Positions 52,760-61,032 of a stretch of 64,000 bases of DNA are shown here, in pieces; position 1 is the stretch's first letter, and the number at the start of each line of letters is the position of its first letter. The notes beneath the pieces were generated by a model. That model was given only the letters and a program-made list of their open reading frames with translations. It made no database searches and was not told where the DNA came from. The translations under genes and the position numbers were made by a program. Where the stretch lies: contig NZ_BAAACF010000003.1 in assembly GCF_039521365.1 (NCBI RefSeq), positions 62,001 to 126,000 of the forward strand, in the 5' to 3' direction. Source of the stretch: Clostridium_AW malenominatum. Its GTDB lineage: Bacteria; Bacillota; Clostridia; Clostridiales; Clostridiaceae.

Positions 52760-53803
52760 ATGAAAAATAAAGAAAAAAAGAAATGGACTATTTTAATTTA
52801 CGCAGATGGAAACAACGAAATGGAAGAGGTTATTTATAAATCCATAGAGGATTGCATAGGGGTAGGTATTAATAAAGATATAAATGTGGTAATACAGATT
52901 GGTATTCTTAGCAGTGGTGTAAAAAGATATTATTTAAATTCTTCAGAGCCTATTGTTCTACAAGATTTAAGTAAAACTAATATGGCTGACCCCAATAATT
53001 TATATAATTTTGTAAGCTTTGGAACTAAAGAATTTCCTGCCCATCATTATATGCTTATACTTTCTGGACATGGTGCTGATTTTATAGGCGGCTTAACAGA
53101 TACAAGCCTAGAGGATAATTACATCATGGGAATACCAGAAATGGTTAAAGCCATAGGGCTTGGAAGTATACATTCCAGATCTATTATTGATATTTTAATA
53201 TTAGATATGTGTTTTATGAATTCTATAGAGATTCTTTATGAACTAACTCAATACAATGAGAGTATAAAATCAATGATAACCTATACCAATTTCGCTCCTT
53301 ACAGCGGGTTAAATTATAATATTTTAATTAGAAGCATGGGGGAAAACCTTAATGTTAATGATATGGATTTGTTTATAAAGCATATAATAAACAATTTAAA
53401 TTTTGAATTAACTGCATATAAGTTAGATAAACTTCAGTTAGAACTTATAAAAAAACAGTTTAGCCATTTAGCTTTTGATTATTTAAACAATAAAGGGGGT
53501 AATGAAAATCCCATTAACTTAGTAAAAAGCGACAATATTAATGAAATTAACTCTCTCATTGAATCAATTATAATATACAGTAAAACAAAATTTAATGGAA
53601 TTAATTCTTCTATAAATATAATTTGCCATGATATAAGCAAACTAATTGGGTTTTATCATAAATTAGGCTTTTCAAAAAATAATTATTGGACAAATTTGTT
53701 GTACAACAATCTAGAGGGCATCAATTCTTCTCCAATAAATAGAGTAAAAGTAAGGACAGCTGATTCCTCCACCGCACTTATTCACTATATACTTAAATTT
53801 TAG
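52760..53803 (+). CDS. Clostripain family (C11) cysteine peptidase homologue without signal peptide
   Basis: A 347-residue caspase-fold peptidase. It has WTILIYADGNNEME at the N terminus, as in clostripain-family proteins. The catalytic His lies in LILSGHGADF (about 96-105) and the catalytic Cys in ILDMCFMNSIE (about 149-159). Clostripain proper is secreted and processed, and it cuts after Arg. This one has no signal peptide or propeptide, so it should act in the cytosol, perhaps in the mother cell given its neighbours. Residues 245-347 have no recognised domain. Weak RBS GGATCGTGG before the ATG. Confidence 0.75.
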   Translation: MKNKEKKKWTILIYADGNNEMEEVIYKSIEDCIGVGINKDINVVIQIGILSSGVKRYYLNSSEPIVLQDLSKTNMADPNNLYNFVSFGTKEFPAHHYMLILSGHGADFIGGLTDTSLEDNYIMGIPEMVKAIGLGSIHSRSIIDILILDMCFMNSIEILYELTQYNESIKSMITYTNFAPYSGLNYNILIRSMGENLNVNDMDLFIKHIINNLNFELTAYKLDKLQLELIKKQFSHLAFDYLNNKGGNENPINLVKSDNINEINSLIESIIIYSKTKFNGINSSINIICHDISKLIGFYHKLGFSKNNYWTNLLYNNLEGINSSPINRVKVRTADSSTALIHYILKF

Positions 53804-53849
53804 CTTGATTAAATAATAGAAAATCATATATTAATTTGGAGGTTTTAAA

Positions 53850-54383
53850 ATGAGTATTGAAGTTATTTATCCTAGTCAAAACTGCGCAATTGTAACCTTT
53901 GAAGGAGGTGGCTCCTTAACTCCTATTCCTGATGTAAATGCTAATTTTACCGTTGTACAATTTCCTGGATGGATTACCACTATTGATTCAGACGCTGGTG
54001 GTGCCTCTGGAACTGCTAACGAGCCTTCTCCTGATACTACAGCAGCTTGGCTTCCACTAGCTGGCTTTGACGATTTCTTTCGTGAAATAATTTTTACTAA
54101 CCCTGTTTCAAGTGTAAAGCTATTTTATGCATCAATTCCATCTGTAACATTAGAAGCCTATGATGGAAACAATACTTTAATTGGATCAGTTAGTGGCAAT
54201 GGAAACTTTAACACCGGCCCTGGTGGAGATCCTACTGGGGACTTTGATAAATTCGATGAGCTAAGCATTGATGTAGGAATGAATAGGATTAAAAAGGTTA
54301 AGGTAATAGGACAAGAAAACGTTACTGTCATAGATAATCTAACACTATGTACTGTAGCAAGAGGATTATTCGTGGAGTCTTAA
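53850..54383 (+). CDS. Small beta-rich protein of unknown function
   Basis: A 177-residue protein without signal peptide, dominated by beta strands and Gly/Asp/Thr turns (FEGGGSLTPIPDVNANF, GNGNFNTGPGGDPTGDF). It resembles the jelly-roll folds of structural or carbohydrate-binding proteins. It ends VARGLFVES, recalling the ending of the DUF11-like protein. Strong RBS GGAGGT. CATATATTA at 53825-53833 matches the sporulation sigma-K/E -10 shape, without an AC or ATA at the right distance. Function unknown. Confidence 0.5.
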   Translation: MSIEVIYPSQNCAIVTFEGGGSLTPIPDVNANFTVVQFPGWITTIDSDAGGASGTANEPSPDTTAAWLPLAGFDDFFREIIFTNPVSSVKLFYASIPSVTLEAYDGNNTLIGSVSGNGNFNTGPGGDPTGDFDKFDELSIDVGMNRIKKVKVIGQENVTVIDNLTLCTVARGLFVES

Positions 54384-54433
54384 TCTATTTAGTTTAGTTG
54401 GTTTCTAATTTTCTAGCTTTTTAGTTAATAAAG

Positions 54434-54475
54434 AACTTCCTCCAGAATTTTGATATGAAAATTCCGGAGGAAGTT
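54434..54475. terminator. Bidirectional intrinsic terminator
   Basis: 18-bp stem with one mismatch (54434-54451 with 54458-54475), between the convergent beta-rich and patatin genes. Confidence 0.85.
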
Positions 54476-54517
54476 TATCCATAATTAAAACACTAAAATA
54501 CTAGAAAACTAAAAAAC

Positions 54518-55495
54518 TCACAAAAGCATTGCCTTCTTTCTTAATTCTACATAAGTTGTGTAGTTATCCTCCCAGGTTCTTAAAAATTCTTTAGCACACT
54601 CTTCCCCTGAACAATATAACTCTTGTATTTTTTCCTCTGATATTTTAAAGTCTGTGGTTTTTATTCCTAGGTAATCTATATCTATAGTTCTTAAATTATC
54701 CATTTTCACTATCTCTTGATTTATATCGTTTTTCAATAAAGTTTCTACCACAGCGGTTAAGTAGTTAAAAGTATTTGTTATTTTATTATTTTTGTCCTTC
54801 TTTTTAAAATCTAGTAATCTAAATCCTATGGTAGGCCATTCTGGTTCGCCCTGTGTATCAAATAGCCACACTGGGAAATTACTCATCACACCGCCATCTA
54901 CTATATAAAACTTTTCTCCACCATTTTTAATCACTACTGGCTCAAAATACATAGGTATAGACATGCTCATTCTTACAGCTAGGCTTACATCAAATTCATC
55001 AGGGTCTATTCCATAATAGGCAATATCCTCTGGTAGAATTAACATTTTACCTCTAGTTACATCCACTGCTATAATATGAAGTTTATATTTTCTTTTATAT
55101 TTTCGATTGTTTAATAGATTTTCCTTTTCACCTTTTATTACTAAATCTTTAAATTTTATAGCTCTTTTTTCACCTATTTTGTTTTTCATTTTTTCATAAA
55201 GCTTTTCATCTAACCATTCTCTTATGTAGTCTCCCTTATATAATCCTTTATTTATCCCTAAATTCAATAAGGGTATTAATCTTTTATCTGTTATTTTTTT
55301 ATAATCTAATTCTTCCATTAAATTTTTAATTTCATTAGCCTTGTAACCAACCGCAAGCAGTGAACTTACTATTGCTCCTGCTGATGTTCCTGCAAGATTT
55401 CTCCAAGTATAACCGTAATCTTCCATTACCTTAATTGCCCCAGTAAAAGCAATTCCCTTAACTCCTCCCCCTTCAAAAACTGCATCAGCTAACAA
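54518..55495 (-). CDS. Patatin-like phospholipase
   Basis: A 325-residue lipid acyl hydrolase with a Ser-Asp dyad. It has the oxyanion loop FEGGGVKGIAFTGA at the start, nucleophile GTSAGA (about 36-41), and the catalytic Asp in VDGGVMSNFP (near 205). No signal peptide: it acts on membrane lipid from the inside or on delivered targets. I use the TTG that gives MLADAVFEGGG, the usual start of this family, with GGGGG 8 bases upstream; a TTG five codons earlier is also open. It could be housekeeping or a phage-defence effector, but no cyclase or sensor gene adjoins it. Confidence 0.85.
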   Translation of the reverse strand: MLADAVFEGGGVKGIAFTGAIKVMEDYGYTWRNLAGTSAGAIVSSLLAVGYKANEIKNLMEELDYKKITDKRLIPLLNLGINKGLYKGDYIREWLDEKLYEKMKNKIGEKRAIKFKDLVIKGEKENLLNNRKYKRKYKLHIIAVDVTRGKMLILPEDIAYYGIDPDEFDVSLAVRMSMSIPMYFEPVVIKNGGEKFYIVDGGVMSNFPVWLFDTQGEPEWPTIGFRLLDFKKKDKNNKITNTFNYLTAVVETLLKNDINQEIVKMDNLRTIDIDYLGIKTTDFKISEEKIQELYCSGEECAKEFLRTWEDNYTTYVELRKKAMLL

Positions 55496-55565
55496 ATTTA
55501 AAACCCCCAATTATCACATATTAATATAATATATGGTAAATGGGGGTTTTAAGTTAATTAGATTT

Positions 55566-56267
55566 TTAGTTTTCTAATGTACACAAGTTCATTCTAAACA
55601 TAATAACATATCCTTGAATAATTGCAGTTATAAAAGACACTATTAACAATCCTGGCATATTTAAAAAGAAACTACTTTTAAATACTAGGCTTATTAGTGT
55701 AGTTATTATATTTAATCCCACTATCTCCCAAAAATATTTCTTTCCTATTTTTCTTCCTCCACTGAAAGCTTCTTCCACTGAGCTATCACTATAAACCAAA
55801 TATTCCGTACAAGGTTCCACAGTGATTGCAAAGTACAATAAAAACAGCACTATAGGTATAATTAAAAGGAACATTCCTCCTGTTAATATCATAAAAAGTG
55901 AAATTCCAATCATTATAACAATGATAATTATACTTAATCCTATATACCTAAAATAATAATGTGTGCTTTCCCTTAAAGTTTCTCCTAGATTTATGTCTTC
56001 CTCATCCTTTAATATTTTCTTACAAAGGAGAGCCATAAAGGCATATATTATAGGACTTGAGATAAATAAAAATAGACCTAGTACTATTAATTGAATTTCC
56101 ATATTCCTAATTATTTCACCGATACCAAAAACCATATCGTATTTTTCCACCCTTTTAACACTGCTACCACTAAAATAATTAAGTAAATCAATACCTACTT
56201 TCACTAAAATAAAAGGTAAAATAGTTTTGAAGTTATTTACATACTTCTTATAAACATCAGTATACAT
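55566..56267 (-). CDS. Polytopic membrane protein of unknown function
   Basis: A 233-residue protein with about six transmembrane helices and an RBS AGGAGG. The layout (short helices, a Glu/Asp-rich loop KDEEDINLGETLRES, and YSDSSVEEAFSGG before the last pair) is like the DUF975/DUF4013 type of membrane proteins. That is only a resemblance. It precedes the patatin gene by 70 bases on the same strand and may be cotranscribed. No substrate or role can be read. Confidence 0.5.
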   Translation of the reverse strand: MYTDVYKKYVNNFKTILPFILVKVGIDLLNYFSGSSVKRVEKYDMVFGIGEIIRNMEIQLIVLGLFLFISSPIIYAFMALLCKKILKDEEDINLGETLRESTHYYFRYIGLSIIIIVIMIGISLFMILTGGMFLLIIPIVLFLLYFAITVEPCTEYLVYSDSSVEEAFSGGRKIGKKYFWEIVGLNIITTLISLVFKSSFFLNMPGLLIVSFITAIIQGYVIMFRMNLCTLEN

Positions 56268-56386
56268 AATTGCCTCCTAAAAATACTTCTAATACCATTT
56301 TACCATAGATTTCATATTTTGTTACCAAATTGACAACTTTGTTAATTATCAAGTTTGTAATTAATAAAAAGAAATAACATTCTATG

Positions 56387-56414
56387 TTGACTTTGACAAT
56401 GAATATTGTATAAT
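56387..56414 (+). promoter_or_regulatory. Strong sigma-A promoter for the antitoxin RNA
   Basis: TTGACT, 16-base spacer, TATAAT, pointing towards the toxin gene from its 3' side. Expected transcript start about 56421. There is no protein-coding frame downstream on this strand that I believe. Confidence 0.8.
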
Positions 56415-56420
56415 TAAATT

Positions 56421-56557
56421 AAGAATTAGATATAATAAAAACAGGGTGTTGTAGCACCCTGTAGTATACAATTCCAGTTGTTATAGACAACTGGCAAAGC
56501 TAAATATGTTTTAAAAAGTAGCCATTACCAATTGCAGCGGTGGGCTACTTTTTTATT
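56421..56557 (+). ncRNA. Predicted antisense antitoxin RNA of a type I toxin-antitoxin locus
   Basis: Predicted RNA of about 135 bases. It has a 5' hairpin CAGGGTG / CACCCTG (56442-56461), a second hairpin CCAGTTG / CAACTGG (56474-56494), and an intrinsic terminator AAAAAGTAGCC / GGCTACTTTTT (56513-56523 with 56543-56553) with T-run. The terminator overlaps the 3' end of the convergent toxin mRNA, giving direct antisense pairing. CCAGTTG also occurs at 56676-56682 in the toxin leader region, so the RNAs can pair there too. This layout is that of Fst/par and TxpA/RatA-like systems. Confidence 0.7.
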
Positions 56558-56640
56558 TTCTCTATAAGTACGATAATTAGATTTATCAAAGCAATCAAAA
56601 ATGATAGAGCAGCAAAAACTACTATAAACATCTCGTACAT
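56545..56640 (-). CDS. Small holin-like type I toxin, 31 residues
   Basis: ATG to TAG, encoding MYEMFIVVFAALSFLIALIN then LIIVLIEKIKK. A short start, one long hydrophobic helix (about 4-26) and a basic Lys tail are the features of Fst/TxpA/holin-like membrane toxins. The ribosome binding site AAGGGAGGTGAT is near perfect, yet CCCTT / AAGGG can fold over part of it (56652-56666), as in type I toxins whose translation is held back. A candidate promoter TTGATT-N17-TAAACT lies at 56716-56744 on the minus strand. A convergent antisense RNA is predicted. It is too short for ordinary gene callers. Confidence 0.75.
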   Translation of the reverse strand: MYEMFIVVFAALSFLIALINLIIVLIEKIKK

Positions 56641-56749
56641 ATATATCACCTCCCTTCTAAAAAGGGATAGCGATACCAGTTGCCCACGCACAACTATATT
56701 GAATTGTATGAAGATAGTTTATCATAACATGGTATTTGAATCAATAATT

Positions 56750-57469
56750 CTAATGAAAAGATATTGCTTTTGCTGGACACTTTTCCATAATTCCTTCTAT
56801 ATTTTCTATCTTCTTTAAAGATGCCTCTTCTTTTAATTTAGCCTTTTTCTGAATGATTTCAAAATTATTTGGGGATAGCCTTATACATATTCCACAACCC
56901 ATACAGTATTCTTCTTTAATTCTTACTATTTGCTTTTCCCCTAATGAGTTCTCTTCTTGAGGCATATCTTCTTCTCTTATTATAAAATTCATAAAGTATG
57001 CCATTATAAAAATAGACATTGTGGTTAGTATCCACCTTATCATCATAAATTTAGGTCCTAAAAACTTAGCCTCATTTGCCAACATTGGAATCTTTACCAC
57101 AGCCCAGCTGCTAAGAATAATTACAACATTCCCTATGCTAGCCCCCTTATTTATTAAGGTTTTGCATACAGGAAAAGCTGCGTAAATGGGACCAGCTGAA
57201 AAACTTCCAAATATAAAAGACAGTACTGCACCCTTTATTCCTGAATCTTTTCCAAAACTATTTATTATAACTTGTCTTGGAACCCAAGCTTCAATTAAAG
57301 CTGTAAGTATAAATATTACAGGCATTATTGTAAGCATTTCTTTAAAATAGTATAAGCTGCTTTTAAATCCACCCAGGGCTTTTGTTGGAGAAAATATTAA
57401 AAGCAATATATAAACTACAGCTACAAATACTAAAAGCTTATTTTTATGGATGAATTCTTTTATCTTCAT
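56750..57469 (-). CDS. Half permease fused to a [4Fe-4S] ferredoxin domain
   Basis: A 239-residue membrane protein. About five helices (about 8-165), including GSFSAGPIYAAFPVCKTLI and SSWAVVKIPMLANEAKFLG, resemble one half of ArsP/DUF318-type permeases. A cytosolic ferredoxin-like tail (about 185-239) follows, with CMGCGIC and a later CP, enough for one [4Fe-4S] cluster. The upstream gene encodes the other half, and the two overlap by 4 bases (ATGA). The fused redox centre suggests electron-linked transport or redox gating; the substrate is unknown. A divergent Crp/Fnr regulator adjoins. Confidence 0.78.
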   Translation of the reverse strand: MKIKEFIHKNKLLVFVAVVYILLLIFSPTKALGGFKSSLYYFKEMLTIMPVIFILTALIEAWVPRQVIINSFGKDSGIKGAVLSFIFGSFSAGPIYAAFPVCKTLINKGASIGNVVIILSSWAVVKIPMLANEAKFLGPKFMMIRWILTTMSIFIMAYFMNFIIREEDMPQEENSLGEKQIVRIKEEYCMGCGICIRLSPNNFEIIQKKAKLKEEASLKKIENIEGIMEKCPAKAISFH

Positions 57470-57948
57470 AAAATCACCCCTATAACCATAGCAATGATTA
57501 TTGCAAATAAGAAGCTAAATAAATTTCTATATAAAGTAAATTTAACACCAAATTCTCTTTTTTCTAAGGGGAAGGTAACTATTCCTACCATGGTTAAAGT
57601 AGTTAAAAAGGCTACTATTGGAATAATGTTTACCCCCATATTCACCAATGATCCCACTAAGGGAAAAGCTACAAAGGCAGGTATCAAAGTTATACTTCCT
57701 ACTAAAGCTGATACCACCGTTGAAATTAAAGTATTAGAACCATTAACAAAACTTCTTATGGTGTTTGGAGGTATTAAAGTGGTTATAAGACCTATCAAAA
57801 ACAGCACTCCTATTATTTCCCCCACCATATTTTTCATCATACTCCTTGCCATATACACAGAATTCAGCGTTTTCTTTTTATCTTTTCTTATGGATATGAA
57901 AAATCCAATTCCCGTTAAAATCCATAACACTAAGGTGAAGATATCCAT
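57466..57948 (-). CDS. Partner half permease
   Basis: A 160-residue membrane protein with about four helices and the segment GSITLIPAFVAFPLVGSLV. That parallels the SAGPIYAAFPVCKTLI segment of the next gene, so the two look like the halves of one ArsP/DUF318-like permease. Translational coupling by ATGA supports a complex. RBS GGAGA. The promoter must lie in the 96-base divergent region shared with the Crp/Fnr regulator. Confidence 0.78.
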   Translation of the reverse strand: MDIFTLVLWILTGIGFFISIRKDKKKTLNSVYMARSMMKNMVGEIIGVLFLIGLITTLIPPNTIRSFVNGSNTLISTVVSALVGSITLIPAFVAFPLVGSLVNMGVNIIPIVAFLTTLTMVGIVTFPLEKREFGVKFTLYRNLFSFLFAIIIAMVIGVIL

Positions 57949-58007
57949 ATTATTTCTCCTTTCAAAAACTATTTACTTATATTATAATTAGATAAAATTT
58001 ATAACAC

Positions 58008-58023
58008 AGTAACTATGGTTACT
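58008..58023. promoter_or_regulatory. Likely Crp/Fnr-type operator
   Basis: AGTAAC-TATG-GTTACT, perfect 6-bp half-sites, in the region between the permease genes and the Crp/Fnr gene. Size and symmetry fit a dimeric Crp/Fnr protein, and its position fits control of both directions. Confidence 0.65.
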
Positions 58024-58044
58024 AATTTATGGTGGTGAAAATTT

Positions 58045-58716
58045 TTGCATATAGAAAAATATTTTAAGATAATTAATGCTGTTCCATTATTCAAAGGCTT
58101 AACAGAAGAGGATATACTAAAAACTTTTAAAAGAGAGCATTATGATATAAAAGAATATGGAAAAAATAATATTGTATACCTACAAAATCAGGAGTGTAAA
58201 ACTGTTGATATAATATTAAGAGGAGAAGTTCTTGTACAAAAAATCGAGGCAAATGGTAATATATTAACTATAAACACCTTTGAAGTTGGGGATACCCTTG
58301 GAAGTAATTTAATTTTTGCATCAAAAAAAGCTTATCCAATGACAGTTATAACCAAGTCTAACTGTACATTGCTACACATAGACTCAAAATTAGTTTTAAA
58401 GCTTTGTCAAAGGGATGAGATTTTTCTTATTAAATTTTTGCAAAATATATCTGATAGAACGGTTTTTTTAACAGATAAAATTAAATCCATAGCATTAAAA
58501 ACAATTAGACAATGTATTATAGATTATTTAATATATCAATATTATCAACAAAAGAGTTTAAAAGTGAAATTAGATATGTCTAAAAAAGATTTGGCAGAAA
58601 AGCTAGGAGTTCAACGTCCCTCTCTTTCAAGAGAACTTAGAAAAATGAGAGATGAGGGTTTAATAGACTTTGATGCCTATTCCATAACCATAAAAGATGC
58701 TAACATATTAAAATAG
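58045..58716 (+). CDS. Crp/Fnr family transcriptional regulator
   Basis: A 223-residue regulator. N-terminal cyclic-nucleotide-like sensor domain (about 10-125, with VDIILRGEVLVQK), a dimer helix (about 125-150) and a winged helix (about 165-220), with the recognition region KDLAEKLGVQRPSLSRELRKM. It lacks an N-terminal Cys cluster as in Fnr, so it does not sense oxygen that way. The start is TTG with GGTGGTG at 7 nt; no ATG is available nearby. Divergent to the ferredoxin-permease pair and separated by a palindrome, it probably controls that pair. Signal unknown. Confidence 0.88.
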   Translation: MHIEKYFKIINAVPLFKGLTEEDILKTFKREHYDIKEYGKNNIVYLQNQECKTVDIILRGEVLVQKIEANGNILTINTFEVGDTLGSNLIFASKKAYPMTVITKSNCTLLHIDSKLVLKLCQRDEIFLIKFLQNISDRTVFLTDKIKSIALKTIRQCIIDYLIYQYYQQKSLKVKLDMSKKDLAEKLGVQRPSLSRELRKMRDEGLIDFDAYSITIKDANILK

Positions 58717-58751
58717 TTTTTTAATTAAATAGTTTTCTAGTTAACGAAAAA

Positions 58752-58771
58752 GAAATCCCCGTAGGGATTTC
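58752..58771. terminator. Bidirectional terminator
   Basis: GAAATCCC / GGGATTTC stem with CGTA loop, between the convergent Crp/Fnr and kinase genes. Nearly the same hairpin follows the second kinase gene (61015-61032). Confidence 0.75.
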
Positions 58772-58773
58772 CT

Positions 58774-60816
58774 CTAAAAGTAAATATCTGAAAACTCCAT
58801 ATCTACTTTTGTAGAAATATTTTCATATTTACTTTCCATGTCTAAAGTAGCACAGACCTCGTCCATGCCAACTATTGCTGGGAAGGTTGCAATAACTTCT
58901 GTGCCTTCTCCTTCATTGGTGATCATGGATATTTTACCATTTTGAAGTTCAACAAAGGATTTAACTAAATATAGTCCTATCCCCGTGCCCTCACATTTTC
59001 TTGTTAGAGACTTGTCCAACTTACTAAAGCTTTGAAATACTTCCTCTTCCTTTCCCTTTAGTATACCTAAGCCATCGTCTTTTACACTTATATTTACAAA
59101 ATTCTCTCCGTCACAATATACATTTACAAGTATATTGCCATCTTTTTTGCTATATTTAATGGAGTTTGATAGTAAATTTAATATTATTCTCTCCATCATG
59201 TCCTTATCGCAGTTCACATATACTTCTTCAACTTCTGTATCAAAGGTTAAGCTTATGTTTTTGTTTTGTGCATAGGGATTTGCGCTTTCCGTAACCTTTT
59301 CTACAATTTCTACTATATTATAGCATGCAAAGGTAGGCTTGAAGTCTCCAGCATCCACCTTTGTTATGTCGATTATATTATTAGTTAATCGCATAAGTCT
59401 CATACAATTTTGTTTTATATGCTTATTATATTTTTTTATGCTTTCTATATCCCCCTTTTCTATGTATATATCCTCTAATTGAACGGCACTATATATTACA
59501 TTTATAGGGGTTTTTATTTCATGAGATATGTTTGATAAAAATTCTGTTTTAATTCTATCCTCTTCTATTTTTTTCTTAAGATTTAATCTTAGTTCCTCTA
59601 ACCTTTTTCTTTGAGAAATATCTCTAAATATTATTATATAAAACTCTTCTTCGTCTATATTAATACAAAAGGAGCTTGACTCTACCAGTAAAACTTCCCC
59701 ATCCTTTCTAACAGCCTTTATTTCCATAGGCGGTACATATTCTAAATTTGAACTCATTCTATTTTGAATAATATATTTATAGTCTTCATGAATAAAATCC
59801 AAAGGATTTCTCCCAATAATTTCAAATTTATCCGTTATATTAAACATTTTTAATATAACATTATTGGCATAAACTATCTTATTACCCTTTCTAAGAAAAG
59901 CTCCCTCTGGCAAAAATTCAAACATTTTTTCATATCTTTCCTTAGAGCTTTTTAATTCTTTATTTTTCATACTTAATTGATAATTTAACGCCTCTAGTTT
60001 TTCTGCTTTATTTTTTACATCATAAAAAAGTGTTTTAAAAGGTTCCTTTAAGGAACTTTTTAAAATGGCATAATACAACAAAATAATATATAATAATTTT
60101 AACATATGTCGCAGTATTTCTATGGATATGTATCCTTGGTTTAAGATACCTAACCCTTCAGTTATCATTCTAATAAAAATTGCAGCAAAAATTATATTTT
60201 TATTAAATTTAATATTTTCTTCATGTTTTTTAAAATTTACTAGAGAGTAGCAAAATGATAGGAAAATAATATACTCATTTACTTTTAAAAAAATATTAAA
60301 TTCATGCTCTGTAATAACTAATAATTCTAGTAAATTTATTTTAAATACAAATATCATGATTATTGAAAACGCAATTAAATATCTAAAATATATTTTTTTT
60401 AAATCTATTTTTTTATATAAATATTTTGTGGACATAATTAACGAAACTATTTCTAAGTACCCGGAAAACAGATCCAATTTACTAGTTATATTAGGTATAG
60501 TAGAATTTACAAAAACCATGTTTCCCATAGTCATGGCATGTAGGATATTTATACTTCCAACGAAAGCATAGGATATCCCTAAGTATAATAAAAAACTATT
60601 TCTACTAATATAATCTGTGTTAAAAGCAATGATTATTACTGCATATCCTAAAATAGCAGTGGAGGATTCTACTATAAAATGAAATAGTATATAATTTGAA
60701 AAGCTCAACCATATAAATAAGAACAGTAATGTGACCATTGAGCATAAAAGAACTTCAGATAAAATAAAGTCTTCTAACTTATTAATGTGATTTCTAAGTT
60801 TTTCATAAAAGCTCAT
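58774..60816 (-). CDS. MASE3-PAS sensor histidine kinase, first of a tandem pair
   Basis: A 680-residue membrane kinase. MASE3-type sensor of about seven helices (about 20-255, with GYAVIIIAFNTDYI and YLGISYAFVGSINILHA), a short coil, a PAS domain (about 290-400), then HisKA with the phosphorylated His in LSNISHEIKTPINVI, and an HATPase domain with NLLSNSIKYS, VKDDGLGI and GTGIGLYLVKS. A 35-residue tail ends EFSDIYF. There is no adjacent response regulator. In clostridia such orphan kinases often phosphorylate Spo0A, which is a possibility here. The next gene upstream is a paralogue. Confidence 0.92.
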   Translation of the reverse strand: MSFYEKLRNHINKLEDFILSEVLLCSMVTLLFLFIWLSFSNYILFHFIVESSTAILGYAVIIIAFNTDYISRNSFLLYLGISYAFVGSINILHAMTMGNMVFVNSTIPNITSKLDLFSGYLEIVSLIMSTKYLYKKIDLKKIYFRYLIAFSIIMIFVFKINLLELLVITEHEFNIFLKVNEYIIFLSFCYSLVNFKKHEENIKFNKNIIFAAIFIRMITEGLGILNQGYISIEILRHMLKLLYIILLYYAILKSSLKEPFKTLFYDVKNKAEKLEALNYQLSMKNKELKSSKERYEKMFEFLPEGAFLRKGNKIVYANNVILKMFNITDKFEIIGRNPLDFIHEDYKYIIQNRMSSNLEYVPPMEIKAVRKDGEVLLVESSSFCINIDEEEFYIIIFRDISQRKRLEELRLNLKKKIEEDRIKTEFLSNISHEIKTPINVIYSAVQLEDIYIEKGDIESIKKYNKHIKQNCMRLMRLTNNIIDITKVDAGDFKPTFACYNIVEIVEKVTESANPYAQNKNISLTFDTEVEEVYVNCDKDMMERIILNLLSNSIKYSKKDGNILVNVYCDGENFVNISVKDDGLGILKGKEEEVFQSFSKLDKSLTRKCEGTGIGLYLVKSFVELQNGKISMITNEGEGTEVIATFPAIVGMDEVCATLDMESKYENISTKVDMEFSDIYF

Positions 60817-61014
60817 AATACATCACCTCTATTTCTTTTATATATAATATCACATTTTCACCATTATTTTCTATAATATCCTTATTACTAATATTCATCA
60901 CTTTATTTTATAAATTTACTTTATATTACATAATTCAACAATATTTTTTACTTACTTCCTTATATAAAACAATTTTTAGTTTATTAATTTAATTGTTTTA
61001 TAGTTAATAAGAAA

Positions 61015-61032
61015 AAATCCCCGCAGGGATTT
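61015..61032 (-). terminator. Terminator of the upstream kinase gene
   Basis: AAATCCC / GGGATTT stem with a CGCA loop, then A/T-rich sequence. It resembles 58752-58771, so the duplication that made the kinases may have included it. Confidence 0.7.

Noticed and set aside
54518..55495. Patatin as part of a CBASS-type defence system
   Set aside because: No cyclase, sensor or other defence gene is adjacent; the protein matches ordinary bacterial patatins.
56540..56818. A 92-codon + strand frame over the toxin region
   Set aside because: It is antisense to the toxin and to the end of the ferredoxin-permease gene, has no ribosome site, and its peptide is unlike any protein.
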